This document shows positions 9,283 to 19,400 of a DNA stretch of 64,000 bases, piece by piece (the first letter of the stretch is position 1; each line of letters begins with the position of its first letter). Source of the stretch: CALMEH01 sp031409875. GTDB taxonomy: Bacteria > Acidobacteriota > Blastocatellia > Pyrinomonadales > Pyrinomonadaceae. The position numbers and the translations under genes are program-made. The stretch is taken from assembly GCA_031409875.1 (NCBI GenBank), contig JANNYB010000077.1, forward strand, positions 51,447 through 115,446. Direction: 5' to 3'. Below the pieces are notes generated by a model. It was not told the DNA's origin and ran no database searches. It saw nothing but the letters and a program-made list of their open reading frames with translations.

Positions 9283-10605
9283 TCAAATTTCAGATTCGCT
9301 TTTTAGAAATTTCTGCGCTTCACCAACTAAATAAAGCGAACCTGTTATTAAAATTAAATGATTTTCCGACGAAATTTCTCGCGCTTTTTCGATAGATTTC
9401 GCAACTGTTTCGGTTTGATAAATTTCTTTATTTCGGGCAAATTCCGCAATTTCCGCAGTTTCCATCGAACGCGGATTATAAGGCTTTGTCAAAATCAATT
9501 TATCGGCTTTTGTAAATAATATTTCGGCAATTTCCGTCAAATCTTTATCACGCATTGCGCCGAAAATCATCGTAATTTTTTGATTGATATTTTCATCTAA
9601 AAATTCGCGCAAAGCCTTTGCACCACTGATGTTATGCGCTCCGTCAAAGAGAAATTTGCCGTAAAATTCGAGTCGTCCTTTGTGTTTTGCGGTTTCTAAA
9701 CCTTCGACAATATTTGAATTTGAAATCTTGAAATTCTCTTGTAAAATTTCCGCAAGCAATATCGCAACTTTAGCATTTTCGATTTGATGTTTGCCTAAAA
9801 GATTCACGCGAACATTTTTGTATTCGGCTTTTGAGGTTTGAAAATTTGTAATTTGTAATTTGAAATTTGGATTTGTCTTATTGTCGAGTTCAAACAGCCC
9901 GCTCACGCAGGTTGTTCTGACAGTTTCCGCTAAGTTTGGCGTTACGCCAAACTTAGCGCATCTATGCAAAATCACTTTCATTGCTTCGGCTTTTTGCTCA
10001 GCAACAACGACTTTTGTATCTTCCCGAATTATCGCCGCTTTTTCCGCTGCAATTTTGGTTAAAGTTTCGCCTAAAATTCTTTGATGATCTAAATCAATCG
10101 GCGTAATTGCAACTATTTCAGCATTTGCGGCAGTTGTCGCGTCAAATCTTCCGCCTAAACCGGTTTCCACAATCGCTAATTCTATTTTTGCGTCGGCAAA
10201 TGCCAGCAAAGCAATCGCCGTAACTTGCTCAAAATATGTCGGAACAGTTTCGAGTTCGCCAATTTTAACAAGATTTTCGCTCGTTTCTCTGATTTTTGTT
10301 GCAAAAAATGCAAATTCTTTTTCGCTAATTTCTGCGCCGTTGATTCTAACTCGTTCAGTTACAGAAATTAAATGCGGCGAAGTTGTCGCGCCAACATTTA
10401 TTCCGGCTTGCATACAAATTGATTCTAAAAAAGCAACGGTCGAACCTTTGCCGTTTGTTCCGGCAATTTGAACTTTTAAGTAGTTTTTTTCGGGGTTATT
10501 CAAGGCTGCAAGCAGTTTGGAAATATTTGCCAAACCGAGTTTCATTGCGACAACTTCGTTGCCTAAGCCGTAGAGATATTCGATTGATTCGTTAAAATTC
10601 ATCAT
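9283..10605 (-). CDS. folC: Folylpolyglutamate synthase / dihydrofolate synthase
   Basis: Adds glutamate to dihydropteroate and folates. The ATP loop AGTNGKGS lies at residues 48-55, and further signatures are VETGLGGRFDATTA, TPIDLDHQ and FDGAHN. The likely start is MMNFNESIEYLYGLG (ATG 10605 or 10602); in-frame codons further upstream are poor. Residues ~216-255 (from CAKFGVTPNLAETVRTTCV to LQITNFQTSK) do not look like family sequence and are encoded by repeats (see 9840-9958). It is divergent from the amidase, with starts only ~33 bp apart. Confidence 0.94.
   Translation of the reverse strand: MMNFNESIEYLYGLGNEVVAMKLGLANISKLLAALNNPEKNYLKVQIAGTNGKGSTVAFLESICMQAGINVGATTSPHLISVTERVRINGAEISEKEFAFFATKIRETSENLVKIGELETVPTYFEQVTAIALLAFADAKIELAIVETGLGGRFDATTAANAEIVAITPIDLDHQRILGETLTKIAAEKAAIIREDTKVVVAEQKAEAMKVILHRCAKFGVTPNLAETVRTTCVSGLFELDNKTNPNFKLQITNFQTSKAEYKNVRVNLLGKHQIENAKVAILLAEILQENFKISNSNIVEGLETAKHKGRLEFYGKFLFDGAHNISGAKALREFLDENINQKITMIFGAMRDKDLTEIAEILFTKADKLILTKPYNPRSMETAEIAEFARNKEIYQTETVAKSIEKAREISSENHLILITGSLYLVGEAQKFLKSESEI
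9840..9958. repeat. Repeat-derived insert within folC
   Basis: Three different repeat types lie in tandem in the frame. 9840-9870 is built of AATTTGTAATTTG words. 9893-9921 is a decayed arm of the family C palindrome. 9928-9958 is a perfect palindrome with 14-bp arms (CGCTAAGTTTGGCG) around a TTA loop. Together they encode ~40 extra residues in a region where FolC proteins have a variable linker. Confidence 0.75.
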
Positions 10606-10637
10606 TGCAATTATTAAACATTTTAGGTTATAAATTG

Positions 10638-12170
10638 ATGAAAACAAAATATTTGCAAATGAAAAATTTACACGAAAAATCTGCCGTCGAATTATTGAAA
10701 CTAATCGAAACAAAAGAAGTTTCAAGCCGCGAGGTTACGCAACATTTTATTGACCGCATCGAAATGGTCAATCCGAAAATCAATGCCGTCGTGCTGAAAT
10801 TTTATGATGAAGCATTAATGAAAGCCGACGAAGCCGACAAAAGCGAAAAGCGCGGACGACTTCACGGTTTGCCGTTCACGATTAAAGAATGTTTCGATTA
10901 TGTCGGTTCGCCTTCGACGCTCGGTGTTTTAGCGCGGAAAAATGACTCGCCGAATGAAAATGACGCTTATATTCAAGCATTTATGGACGAAGGCGGAATT
11001 GTTCTTGGCAAAACGAATGTGCCGCAATTGCTGATTTTTATCGAAAGCGACAACCGCGTTTATGGCAAAACTAACAATCCGATAAATCCGAATTTTACTT
11101 GCGGCGGAAGTTCCGGCGGCGAAGGCGCAATTGTCGGCGCGGGTGCGTCGCCGGTCGGAATTGGCTCGGACATCGGCGGAAGTTTGCGATTTCCGGCGGC
11201 TTTTTGCGGAATTTGTTCGATAAAACCGACAATGCAAAGAATCCCCGATCTGACTCGTTATCCGAATGAAAGATTTCAAGGTTCGATTAATCCGGTTGCC
11301 GGAATTTTGGCAAATCACGCCGAAGATTTAGATTTATTTTTGCAAATTATGAACGACGCGGCGGCGAAATTTCAAACCGTCGAACCTTTGCAAGATTATC
11401 GAAACATTGAGGTTAGCAAATTAAAAATCGGTTATTTTTATTCCGACGGATTTTTTGAACCGATGACGGCAGTTAAACGCGGCGTTTCGGAATCAATCGA
11501 AAAATTAAAATCTTCGGGCGCAGAAATTGTCGAATTCGAGCCGCCGAGATTTCAATTTGCCGAAGAAATTTTTTATCGTCTGATGAGCGCAAACGGCGGC
11601 GAACTTTACCGCGAAATTTTACAAGGCGAAAAACCTGTGCCGCAATTGAAAAATATGATGATGCTTTCAAAGGCTTCACCGCGACAGCTAAAACTCATCA
11701 AACAAGCCGCGAAAGTTTTCGGACAAAAAAGCGTCGTTCGTCTGCTCGATTATTTCGGCGGCAAAGGCAACGATTTTCTGCGAACTTGGGCAACAAATCA
11801 AGCCGCGTATCAAAAAGAATTTTTAGCCGCAATGGAAGCCGAAAACATTGACGCGATTATCAGCCCGACGTGCGCTTTGCCGGCATTTTTGCACAATTCG
11901 ACAGACAAAATCGGACTCGGCGGAAATTATACGATTCTCTACAATGTTTTAGGTTTCCCCGCCGGAGTTGCGCGAGTTTCGGAAGTTCAAAAAAGCGAAG
12001 CAATCGGCAGAAAAGCAGGTTTGGATTTGCGCGACAGAACCGCCGCAAAAACCGAAAAAATGTCGGAAGGTTTATCACTTTCCGTCCAAATTTCCGCAAA
12101 ACCTTGGCGCGAAGATGTGGTTTTAGCTCTGATTGAAAATTTGCACAAAAAAACGGAAACCTGCATTTAA
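10638..12170 (+). CDS. Amidase (amidase signature family)
   Basis: Hydrolyses an amide bond; the substrate cannot be told from sequence. The Ser-cisSer-Lys triad is visible: Lys83 in LPFTIKECFDY, Ser158 in TCGGSSGGEGA, and the nucleophile Ser182 in GIGSDIGGSLRFPAAFCG. The length of ~511 and the long C-terminal half fit stand-alone amidases better than GatA, and no gatB or gatC lies nearby. ATGs at 10638 and 10659 are both usable starts; a longer frame to 10605 would overlap folC. The stop codon sits inside a stem-loop. Confidence 0.92.
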   Translation: MKTKYLQMKNLHEKSAVELLKLIETKEVSSREVTQHFIDRIEMVNPKINAVVLKFYDEALMKADEADKSEKRGRLHGLPFTIKECFDYVGSPSTLGVLARKNDSPNENDAYIQAFMDEGGIVLGKTNVPQLLIFIESDNRVYGKTNNPINPNFTCGGSSGGEGAIVGAGASPVGIGSDIGGSLRFPAAFCGICSIKPTMQRIPDLTRYPNERFQGSINPVAGILANHAEDLDLFLQIMNDAAAKFQTVEPLQDYRNIEVSKLKIGYFYSDGFFEPMTAVKRGVSESIEKLKSSGAEIVEFEPPRFQFAEEIFYRLMSANGGELYREILQGEKPVPQLKNMMMLSKASPRQLKLIKQAAKVFGQKSVVRLLDYFGGKGNDFLRTWATNQAAYQKEFLAAMEAENIDAIISPTCALPAFLHNSTDKIGLGGNYTILYNVLGFPAGVARVSEVQKSEAIGRKAGLDLRDRTAAKTEKMSEGLSLSVQISAKPWREDVVLALIENLHKKTETCI

Positions 12171-12185
12171 GCTGAAGGTCTCCGT
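12153..12185 (+). terminator. Stem-loop overlapping the amidase stop
   Basis: ACGGAaACCT at 12153-12162 pairs with AGGTcTCCGT at 12176-12185, with the TAA stop in the loop. A short T-containing tract follows. It is a plausible but weak intrinsic terminator between convergent genes. Confidence 0.5.
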
Positions 12186-12205
12186 TTGCAAATCTTTAAT
12201 ATTAC

Positions 12206-12598
12206 TTACAAAAAACTCTTTTCCGTCGCTCTGGAAATCTGATAAATTCGTTCGTTCACTTCGCTGACCATAGATTTTATGGTAACAACTGACAACCGAA
12301 CATCAGTAAATTCTTTTTGAGTTTGGAGAGTTTCCTGATAATTTTGAACCAAACCTTGCCGGACTGCGTCAAATTGGACTTCGACATATTTCTTAAGTTC
12401 TTTGAAATCTTTTCTGATTTCAGTTTGTTCCTTTCTGATTTCAGTTTGTTCTTTTCTGATTTCAGTTTGTTCTTCTTCAATTTTGTCGAGTTTCGCCAAT
12501 AAATCAGACCGCAAACCGTTAATTGCAAAAACAACTTTGTCGAGAGTTTCTCTGGTTTCCATTTCGAGCGTTGAGGTTTCACTATTTTTTTTATTCAT
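12206..12598 (-). CDS. Coiled-coil protein with exact heptad tandem repeat
   Basis: 130 residues, no signal peptide or membrane segment. The centre repeats TEIRKEQ three times in a row (KIEEEQ then TEIRKEQ units), encoded by near-identical 21-base units at about 12415-12480, which predicts a continuous coiled coil. The rest (DKVVFAINGLRSDLLAKL, VQFDAVRQGLVQNY, SMVSEVNERIYQI) is also heptad-like. GGGAGAG precedes the ATG. Function is not recognised; a scaffold or sensor-accessory role would be a guess. The repeat number may vary between strains. Confidence 0.75.
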   Translation of the reverse strand: MNKKNSETSTLEMETRETLDKVVFAINGLRSDLLAKLDKIEEEQTEIRKEQTEIRKEQTEIRKDFKELKKYVEVQFDAVRQGLVQNYQETLQTQKEFTDVRLSVVTIKSMVSEVNERIYQISRATEKSFL

Positions 12599-12658
12599 AA
12601 TTCTCTCCCAAATATCTTACCATAACTTAGATGGTATTTTGTGAAGAATTTGCCGACG

Positions 12659-13525
12659 CTATTTTCCGATATTTTCATTCATCATAAAATCAAGCAAACG
12701 AATCAAAGTTTCGCGCATTTCGCGTCTGTCAACGACCATATCAACCATTCCGTGATCAAGCAAAAATTCGCTTCTTTGGAAACCTTTCGGCAATTTTTGG
12801 CGGATTGTTTGTTCGATAACTCGCGGTCCGGCGAAACCGATTAACGCTTTCGGTTCGGCAATAATAACGTCGCCGAGCATTGCAAAACTTGCGGTAACGC
12901 CGCCGGTTGTCGGGTCAGTCAGAACGGAAATAAACGGCAGACGTGCATCGTGAAGCCGCGCCAAAGTCGCCGAAATTTTCGCCATTTGCATCAAACTTAG
13001 CGTTCCTTCCTGCATACGCGCCCCGCCGGAAGCCGAAAAAATTATCACCGCGCCGCGTGTTTCGGTAGCGCGTTCGATTAATCTCGTGATTTTTTCGCCA
13101 ACCGCCGAACCCATCGAACCGCCGATAAACGACATATCCATCGCGCCCGCAAACGTCAGATGTCCGCCGACTTTTCCTTTGCCCGAAACAATCGCTTCCG
13201 GCAAACCGGAAGATTTTTTCGCGGCTTCGATGCGTTGGATATATGGCTTTGTGTCAACAAATCCCAACGGATCGCACGAAGTTATATTTTCATCGAGCTT
13301 TTCATATTTGCCGTCGTCAAATAACTCATCAAGCCGTTCGCGCCCGCCGAGCCGAAAATGATAATCGCAATTCTCGCAAACGTGGTGAGATTCCTTTAAT
13401 TCACGCCGATAAAGAGCGTTATCGCATTCGGGACATTTGATAAAAATCCCTTCGGTGCGAACTTTTTTCACTTCATCCTCATTGATCTCTTCAATTTTCG
13501 GCTTATTTCTGCGAAACCAAGTCAT
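12659..13525 (-). CDS. accD: Acetyl-CoA carboxylase carboxyltransferase subunit beta
   Basis: Transfers the carboxyl group from biotin to acetyl-CoA, the first committed step of fatty acid synthesis, together with AccA. The N-terminal zinc ribbon has CPEC at 35-38 and CENC at 54-57. The crotonase-like core shows SASGGARMQEGTLSLMQMAK, TDPTTGGVTASFAMLGD and FAGPRVIEQTI. The length of 288 is typical. accA is not nearby. Confidence 0.97.
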   Translation of the reverse strand: MTWFRRNKPKIEEINEDEVKKVRTEGIFIKCPECDNALYRRELKESHHVCENCDYHFRLGGRERLDELFDDGKYEKLDENITSCDPLGFVDTKPYIQRIEAAKKSSGLPEAIVSGKGKVGGHLTFAGAMDMSFIGGSMGSAVGEKITRLIERATETRGAVIIFSASGGARMQEGTLSLMQMAKISATLARLHDARLPFISVLTDPTTGGVTASFAMLGDVIIAEPKALIGFAGPRVIEQTIRQKLPKGFQRSEFLLDHGMVDMVVDRREMRETLIRLLDFMMNENIGK

Positions 13526-13617
13526 AATTTATTTTCGAGTTTAGATTTGCGATTTGCGATTTTGTAAGTTTCTAAGTTAGCACAAGAGGCGTGAAAACGC
13601 ATTCTCGACGATTTTTT

Positions 13618-13704
13618 TTAACGCAAAGACGCAAAGGCGCAAAGACGCGAAGTTTTTATTGTTCTTTTCTTTGCGGCTTTGCGTCTTTGCGCCTTTGCGT
13701 TAAA
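13618..13704. repeat. Inverted repeat of ACGCAAAG words
   Basis: Two ~36-bp arms, 13618-13653 and 13669-13704, are reverse complements with about four mismatches. Each is made of ACGCAAAG/GCGCAAAG words repeated in tandem. It lies upstream of the VCBS protein gene, between divergent accD and that gene, so it is not a 3'-end terminator here. Nothing else is seen in 13526-13777. Confidence 0.85.
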
Positions 13705-13777
13705 CATTCCTATTGGCAATCAAAGCAGTTTTATGATAAATTCACACTCGAAAAACTTTCCAATTTTTATTAAATTT

Positions 13778-15670
13778 ATGAATAAATTAATCGTCCTGCT
13801 TTTCGTTTTTTTGTTTTCGATAAATGTTTTTTCCGCCACGCGCACTTGGGACGGCGGCGGCGCAAACGGAAATTGGAACACGGCGGCAAATTGGGTTGGC
13901 GATGTTGCGCCTGTGGCGAACGATGATTTGATTTTTCCCGCGACTTCGGCGCAATTTATGACGACCCACAATTTCAGCGGAACGACTTTTAATTCCATCA
14001 CTTTTGAAGGCGGCGCATACACCGTTGACGGCAGTTTGTTTTCACCGCTAACGACACGCGCATTGACTCTCGGCGGCGGAACGCAAACGATAAATGTTCC
14101 CGTAAATACGAACGGAACAGCGATTTTTACTGCCGCAACAGGTTCGCTGGCAACGATTGTTTCGCTTTCGGTTGCGGCGGGCGGTTTGACGATTGACGGC
14201 GAAGGAAGTTTTGGCATCGGCGCAATCGGCGGTTCGGGCGCGATTATCAAAAACGGCGTTGGCGCGTCGCTCGTTACGACAACACTTTTCGGCTACACGG
14301 GCGCGATAAATCTTAATAACGGAATTTTTGTCGTTGACGCAAACATTCCGAACAGCAACGTAACGATAAATTCACCGACAACCGGCGGCGGCACACTCGG
14401 TTTCAGCGGTTTCGGCGGCACGGGAAGCGTCGGCAATGTCAATGTCATTCAAGGCGCAGTCAGCGCGGGAACTTTGCAAAATCCGACGGGAATTTTAGGC
14501 ACTAGAAATCTTACGTTCACGGCAAACGGCAATTACGCCGTCAAAATCGGCGGCACGACTGCGGGCGCAACCGGACACGATCAACTTAATGTAACCGGAA
14601 CTGTAACTTTAGCCAACGCAAGACTTGCGCCGATTCCTTGGAACAATTTTCGTCCCGCAATCGGCGACCAATTCATAATTTTACGAAATGACGGAACAGA
14701 CGCAATCGGCGGAACTTTTCTAAATGCACCGGAAGGCGCAGTTTTCGGCGGCACGCTAAACACGGCTTTTCGCATCACTTACACGGGCGGCGACGGCAAC
14801 GATATTATCATCACGCGGGTTGCACGTTCGCCTTTCGACTTTGACGGTGATGGCAAAACCGATGTTTCGATTTTCCGACCTTCATCAACAACTTGGTGGT
14901 ATCTTTCCTCGATAAACGGAGCGCAAACTCCGACAAATTGGGGCAACGCGACCGATATGCTTGCGCCCGCCGATTTCGATGGCGATAACAAAACCGATGT
15001 CGCGGTTTTTCGCCCGTCAAACGGCACTTGGTATATTTTCAATTCGGCGACTTTAACGGCGACAATTACGCAATTCGGCGCAAACGGCGACCGCCCGATT
15101 CCGAATGATTTCGACGGCGACGGACGCGCCGACATTGCAATTTTCCGCCCGACTGACGGCGGTTGGTATCAACTTCGCAGTCTGACAAATCAAGTTTTTA
15201 TTCAACAATTCGGTTCAAATGGCGACATTCCGCAACAATTTGATTATGACGGCGACGGCTTCGGCGACCTTTGCGTTTTCCGCCCGTCAAACGGAACTTG
15301 GCACTTCTTCAAGAGTTCGGACAGTTTATACACGGCGTTTCCGTTCGGCTCGGCGGGCGACAAACCCGTTCCGTCTGATTACGACGGCGACGGCAAAACG
15401 GATGTTGCTGTTTTCCGTGCGACAAATGATTCAAATTTGCCCGATTTTTATATTTTAACGACTTCCACTTTTAATTATTACGGCTTGTCTTGGGGCGTTC
15501 AGAATGATCTTCCCACCGTCGGCGATTACGACGGCGACGGCAGAGCCGATGTCGGAGTTTTCCGCCCAAGCAACAATAATTGGTTTCTTCTTCGTTCAAC
15601 GGCAGGATTTTCGTCAACCGTTTTCGGGCTAACCGGCGACAAACCGATTCCGGGTGCATTTGTGCCGTAA
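13778..15670 (+). CDS. Secreted beta-repeat protein with C-terminal FG-GAP/VCBS repeats
   Basis: The ATG at 13778 starts a signal peptide (NKLIVLLFVFLFSINVFSA); the frame runs further upstream into the inverted repeat but that part has no leader. Residues ~20-340 are Gly/Asn/Thr-rich beta structure starting TWDGGGANGNWNTAANW, as in autotransporter-type passenger repeats. Residues ~350-630 hold six repeats of D[FY]DGD.K.DV.VFRPS...W, with Asp-rich calcium-binding loops, ending PIPGAFVP. The same six-repeat module ends three other proteins in the window. A surface or extracellular role is likely; no enzyme activity is visible. Confidence 0.85.
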   Translation: MNKLIVLLFVFLFSINVFSATRTWDGGGANGNWNTAANWVGDVAPVANDDLIFPATSAQFMTTHNFSGTTFNSITFEGGAYTVDGSLFSPLTTRALTLGGGTQTINVPVNTNGTAIFTAATGSLATIVSLSVAAGGLTIDGEGSFGIGAIGGSGAIIKNGVGASLVTTTLFGYTGAINLNNGIFVVDANIPNSNVTINSPTTGGGTLGFSGFGGTGSVGNVNVIQGAVSAGTLQNPTGILGTRNLTFTANGNYAVKIGGTTAGATGHDQLNVTGTVTLANARLAPIPWNNFRPAIGDQFIILRNDGTDAIGGTFLNAPEGAVFGGTLNTAFRITYTGGDGNDIIITRVARSPFDFDGDGKTDVSIFRPSSTTWWYLSSINGAQTPTNWGNATDMLAPADFDGDNKTDVAVFRPSNGTWYIFNSATLTATITQFGANGDRPIPNDFDGDGRADIAIFRPTDGGWYQLRSLTNQVFIQQFGSNGDIPQQFDYDGDGFGDLCVFRPSNGTWHFFKSSDSLYTAFPFGSAGDKPVPSDYDGDGKTDVAVFRATNDSNLPDFYILTTSTFNYYGLSWGVQNDLPTVGDYDGDGRADVGVFRPSNNNWFLLRSTAGFSSTVFGLTGDKPIPGAFVP

Positions 15671-15742
15671 ATTTTGTAATATAAATTGAAATAACTCTTA
15701 AAATCTGAATAAATCTCCCTATTCTTATTTTTATTACTTTTT

Positions 15743-16309
15743 ATGGAGGTTTCCCCGTTCTCAAGCGAAGTTACTCAATATCTTTCCGACTGGCGGCAAG
15801 GTAACAAAGACGCTTTGGACAAACTCGTCCCAATTGTCCAAAGCGAGCTTAAACTCCTTGCGCGTAGATATTTACGCCGTGAAAGTATCAGTGTTTCCAT
15901 CCAAACTACCGAACTTATCAATGAAGCCTATCTGCGTTTAATTAACCGCGAAACAGATTGGCAAAACCGTATTCATTTTTTTGCAGTAGCGGCAAAAATT
16001 ATGCGGAATTTTCTAATTGATCACGCCCGCAAAACTAAAAATGCCAAACACGGCGGCGCGTTTCGTGATATTTCGATTGAACGAATGCAGCTTGGAATTC
16101 CGCAAAAAAACGTAGATTTAATAAAACTTGACGAAGCCTTAAAACTTCTCGAAGAAATTAACGAACGCCGTTCCAGAATCGTTGAATTAAAATTTTTCGG
16201 CGGATTAACTTCGGCTGAAACAGCGGAAATTGTCGGCGTTTCCGAAATCACCGTCAAACGCGAATGGCTGAAAGCAAAAGCCTTTCTTTACACGGAATTA
16301 AGCGGGTAA
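15743..16309 (+). CDS. ECF-type RNA polymerase sigma factor
   Basis: 188 residues. Sigma region 2 is seen in TTELINEAYLRLIN and FFAVAAKIMRNFLIDHAR. Region 4 is ELKFFGGLTSAETAEIVGVS followed by EITVKREWLKAKAFL, a helix-turn-helix. The pattern fits the acidobacterial/planctomycete ECF group often paired with Ser/Thr kinases. It is followed 160 bases later by such a kinase on the same strand, with a family A palindrome between them. The kinase is the probable regulator, because no anti-sigma factor is seen. Confidence 0.93.
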   Translation: MEVSPFSSEVTQYLSDWRQGNKDALDKLVPIVQSELKLLARRYLRRESISVSIQTTELINEAYLRLINRETDWQNRIHFFAVAAKIMRNFLIDHARKTKNAKHGGAFRDISIERMQLGIPQKNVDLIKLDEALKLLEEINERRSRIVELKFFGGLTSAETAEIVGVSEITVKREWLKAKAFLYTELSG

Positions 16310-16321
16310 ATTTTTAATAGC

Positions 16322-16461
16322 GTTCGGAGTTCCAGCTTTAGCTGGCATTTCTGCGAGCGAAGCAAAGCAGAAATTTCGGTGATAATCGAAAACTTTGCCG
16401 ATAAACTAAGAAACCGCTCCGCTTCGCTGGCGGTTTGCCAACTAAAGTTGGAACTCCGAAC
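16322..16461. repeat. Family A nested palindrome, copy 1
   Basis: Outer arms 16322-16347 and 16436-16461 pair imperfectly, and each carries its own small palindrome (CCAGCTTTAGCTGG, CCAACTAAAGTTGG). Inner hairpin 1 is TTTCTGC (16348-16354) with GCAGAAA (16367-16373) and GCGAAGC in the loop. Inner hairpin 2 is AAACCGC (16411-16417) with GCGGTTT (16430-16436) and GCTTCGC in the loop. It sits between the sigma factor and kinase genes and so is probably transcribed with them. Confidence 0.88.
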
Positions 16462-16468
16462 ATTTAGA

Positions 16469-19400
16469 ATGAATGAAACCAAAAATCGTCGGTTAATTGT
16501 CGAAATTTTCGATGAAGTTTTCGACGCACCGTTTGAAGATAGAGAAAAAATCTTACAAACGCGGTGCGGCGACGATTCGGCTTTGCGAATTGATGTTGAA
16601 AAGATGCTTGCCGCCGTTGAAGCTGACGACGATTTTCTCGAAACACCGATGATTGAAGATGCTTTTCGCGTTTTTGAGCAGGAAAAAACTGACGATTTAA
16701 TCGGGCAAAAAATCGGTAAATATGTTTTGCGCGAACTCATCGGACAAGGCGGAATGGGCGCGGTTTATCTCGGCGAAAGAAGCGACGACGAATATCAACA
16801 AAAAGTTGCGGTCAAACTCATTTCGACGCTTTTTTCCGGCAAAGCCGATGCGGAAAACTTTCGCCGCGAACGTCAAATCTTAGCAAAACTCAATCATCCG
16901 GCAATTGCCGCTTTGCTCGACGGTGGCACGATGGAAAACGGAACGCCGTTTTTGGTGATGGAATATGTTGAAGGCGTTTCACTTTCGGAGTTTTGTTTTG
17001 CACGAAATCTTTCGGTCAACGAACGCTTAAATCTTTTTCTCGAAGTTTGCGAAGCGGTCAAATACGCGCATCAAAATTTGATAATTCACCGCGATTTAAA
17101 ACCTGCAAACATCTTGGTTACGTCTGACGGAAAGCCGAAACTGCTCGATTTCGGTGTCGCCAAACTTCTCCAACCCGAACTGCTCGACATCACGCACGAT
17201 TTCACCATTGGCGCAAATATTTTAACGCCGAATTACGCTTCACCCGAACAATTAAAAGGCGAAAACATCACCACCGCGAGCGATGTTTATTCGCTTGGCG
17301 TGATTTTATACGAAATTTTGACGGGAAAACGCCCACACGATTTGAAAAGCAAATCTCTGCCCGAAATCTTGCAAATTATTACGCAAGAAATCCCGAAACT
17401 TCCAAGTGATGTCTTGTCAGAACCGCCTGCGGTAGCGGGCAGTTTAACTTCGGCAAAATCACAAATTAAAGATGAAAAATTACAAAATGAATCTGAAATT
17501 GAAAATTTGAAATCTGAAATTAACAAAAGCCAAAACCCGAAAAGCGACAAATTAAATCCGCAAATGCTTCGCGGAGATATTGACACGATTGTTCTGAAAT
17601 CTCTCGCAAAAGATGTGAACGAGCGTTATCAAACCGTTGTAGAATTTTGCGCTGATATTTCGCGTTATTTGAATGATTTGCCGATTTTGGCGCGGAAACC
17701 TTCAAAAGTTTATCAATTCAAAAAGTTCGTGCGGCGCAATAGAGTTGCATTTGTTTCGGGTTGCGTGATTTTTTTACTGCTTTCGAGTTTGCTTGCAACG
17801 GCGATTTATTCGGCGCGTGTTGCACAAAAACAAGCGCGTGAAAATCTGCGGCAAGCGTATTCGTCGGATATGAATTTGGCGATGGAATCTTACGAAACAG
17901 CAAATCTTGTGCGGCTTCGGCAACTTTTGGACAAATATGAAACGGTGGATTTTCGCGGTTGGGAATTTGATTTTTTGCAAAATTTGGCAAATCCACGCGG
18001 CAGAATTTCAACGCTCAAACATCCGGCAGAAGTTTGGAATATTGCATTTTCGCCCGACAGCAAAAAGATGGCGACGGCTTGCTCAGACGGATTTGCGCGA
18101 ATTTATGAAGTTCCGAGCGGCAAACTTCTTACGACAACTGCCACGCAAGAAAAAAACATTTGGCGAATGGCTTTTTCGCCTGACGGAAAGTTTTTGGCAA
18201 CGGCTTCGGGCGATTCAAATTCAAGTTCGGCGCGTGTTTGGAATGCTGAAACAGGCGCGGAAGTTTTGGCTTTGAACGGACACACGGCGCGTGTCCGAGC
18301 GATTGCGTTTTCGCCCGACGGCAAGTTGATTGCGACCGGAAGCCGCGACGGAACGGCGCGAATTTGGAACGCTGAAACCGGCGCAGAATTAAAGAAATTT
18401 GTGTCAATGTTAGGTGATAAACTACTTGAAATCAACGATTTAGAATTTACGCCCGATGGTAAAAAATTGATTGCCGCACGAAATGACGCGGCAGTAATCT
18501 GGGAAATTTCAACCGACAGCAAAAGCATTCTGACTTTCGAGAAGTTTAAAAATTCTCTCGCCGTAGCGATTTCGCCGGATGGAACAAAACTGGCGTTTGG
18601 AATGCAAGATTCGACAATTCAAATTCTCGACGCGCAAACGAACAAATTGCTTTCGGACATTCATCAACACACCGGAAAAGTAAATGACATCGCGTTTTCG
18701 GCGGACGGAAAATTGCTGGCTTCGGCAAGCAGCGACCGCACAATTCGATTTTTTGAAACCGAAAACGGTGGCGAAGCCCTAAATCTGCGCGTTCATTTCG
18801 CCGATGCGTGGAGCGTGGCGTTTTCGCCCGACGGAAAATTTATTGCAACGAGCGGAACTGATTTTAATGTTTTTCTGTTTGATAAAAAGCAGATTTTAGA
18901 ATCATCATCTTTCGGTCCGCCGCCCGGAGTCAGCGGCAATTGGTCGGCAATTTCAGCAGATCGAAAAACTATTGCCGTCAATAATTACGACCCAAATAAA
19001 CACAGTCACACAATTTATGATGTCGCGGCAAAATCACCGAAATTTGTTTTCTCGAATGAATATTTGGACGTGATGGCTTTTTCGCCCGATGGCGCAATGT
19101 TGGCAACCGTTGTGCGCGATGGCGAGATTGTCTTTCGGAACGCGGCAGACGGCGCGGAAATCCGACGTTTCAAAGCGCACGAAAGACCGCCGACCATCAA
19201 AGATTCGGCGCGGGCAATGCGTTTTTCACCCGATGGCAAACGGCTTATTTCGGGCGGCAACGATGGTTTTGTCAAAGTTTGGAATACGGAAACCGCCGAA
19301 CTCGTCCGCGAACTTTACCGTTTTGAAAGCTACGTCAGCGCGTTGGCAATTTCGCCCGACAGCCGACGGATTTTTGCCTCAAGTTATGACCAAACCGCAA

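Noticed and set aside
13679..13777. Upstream extension of the VCBS protein
   Set aside because: These codons are inside the inverted repeat and the signal peptide starts at 13778.
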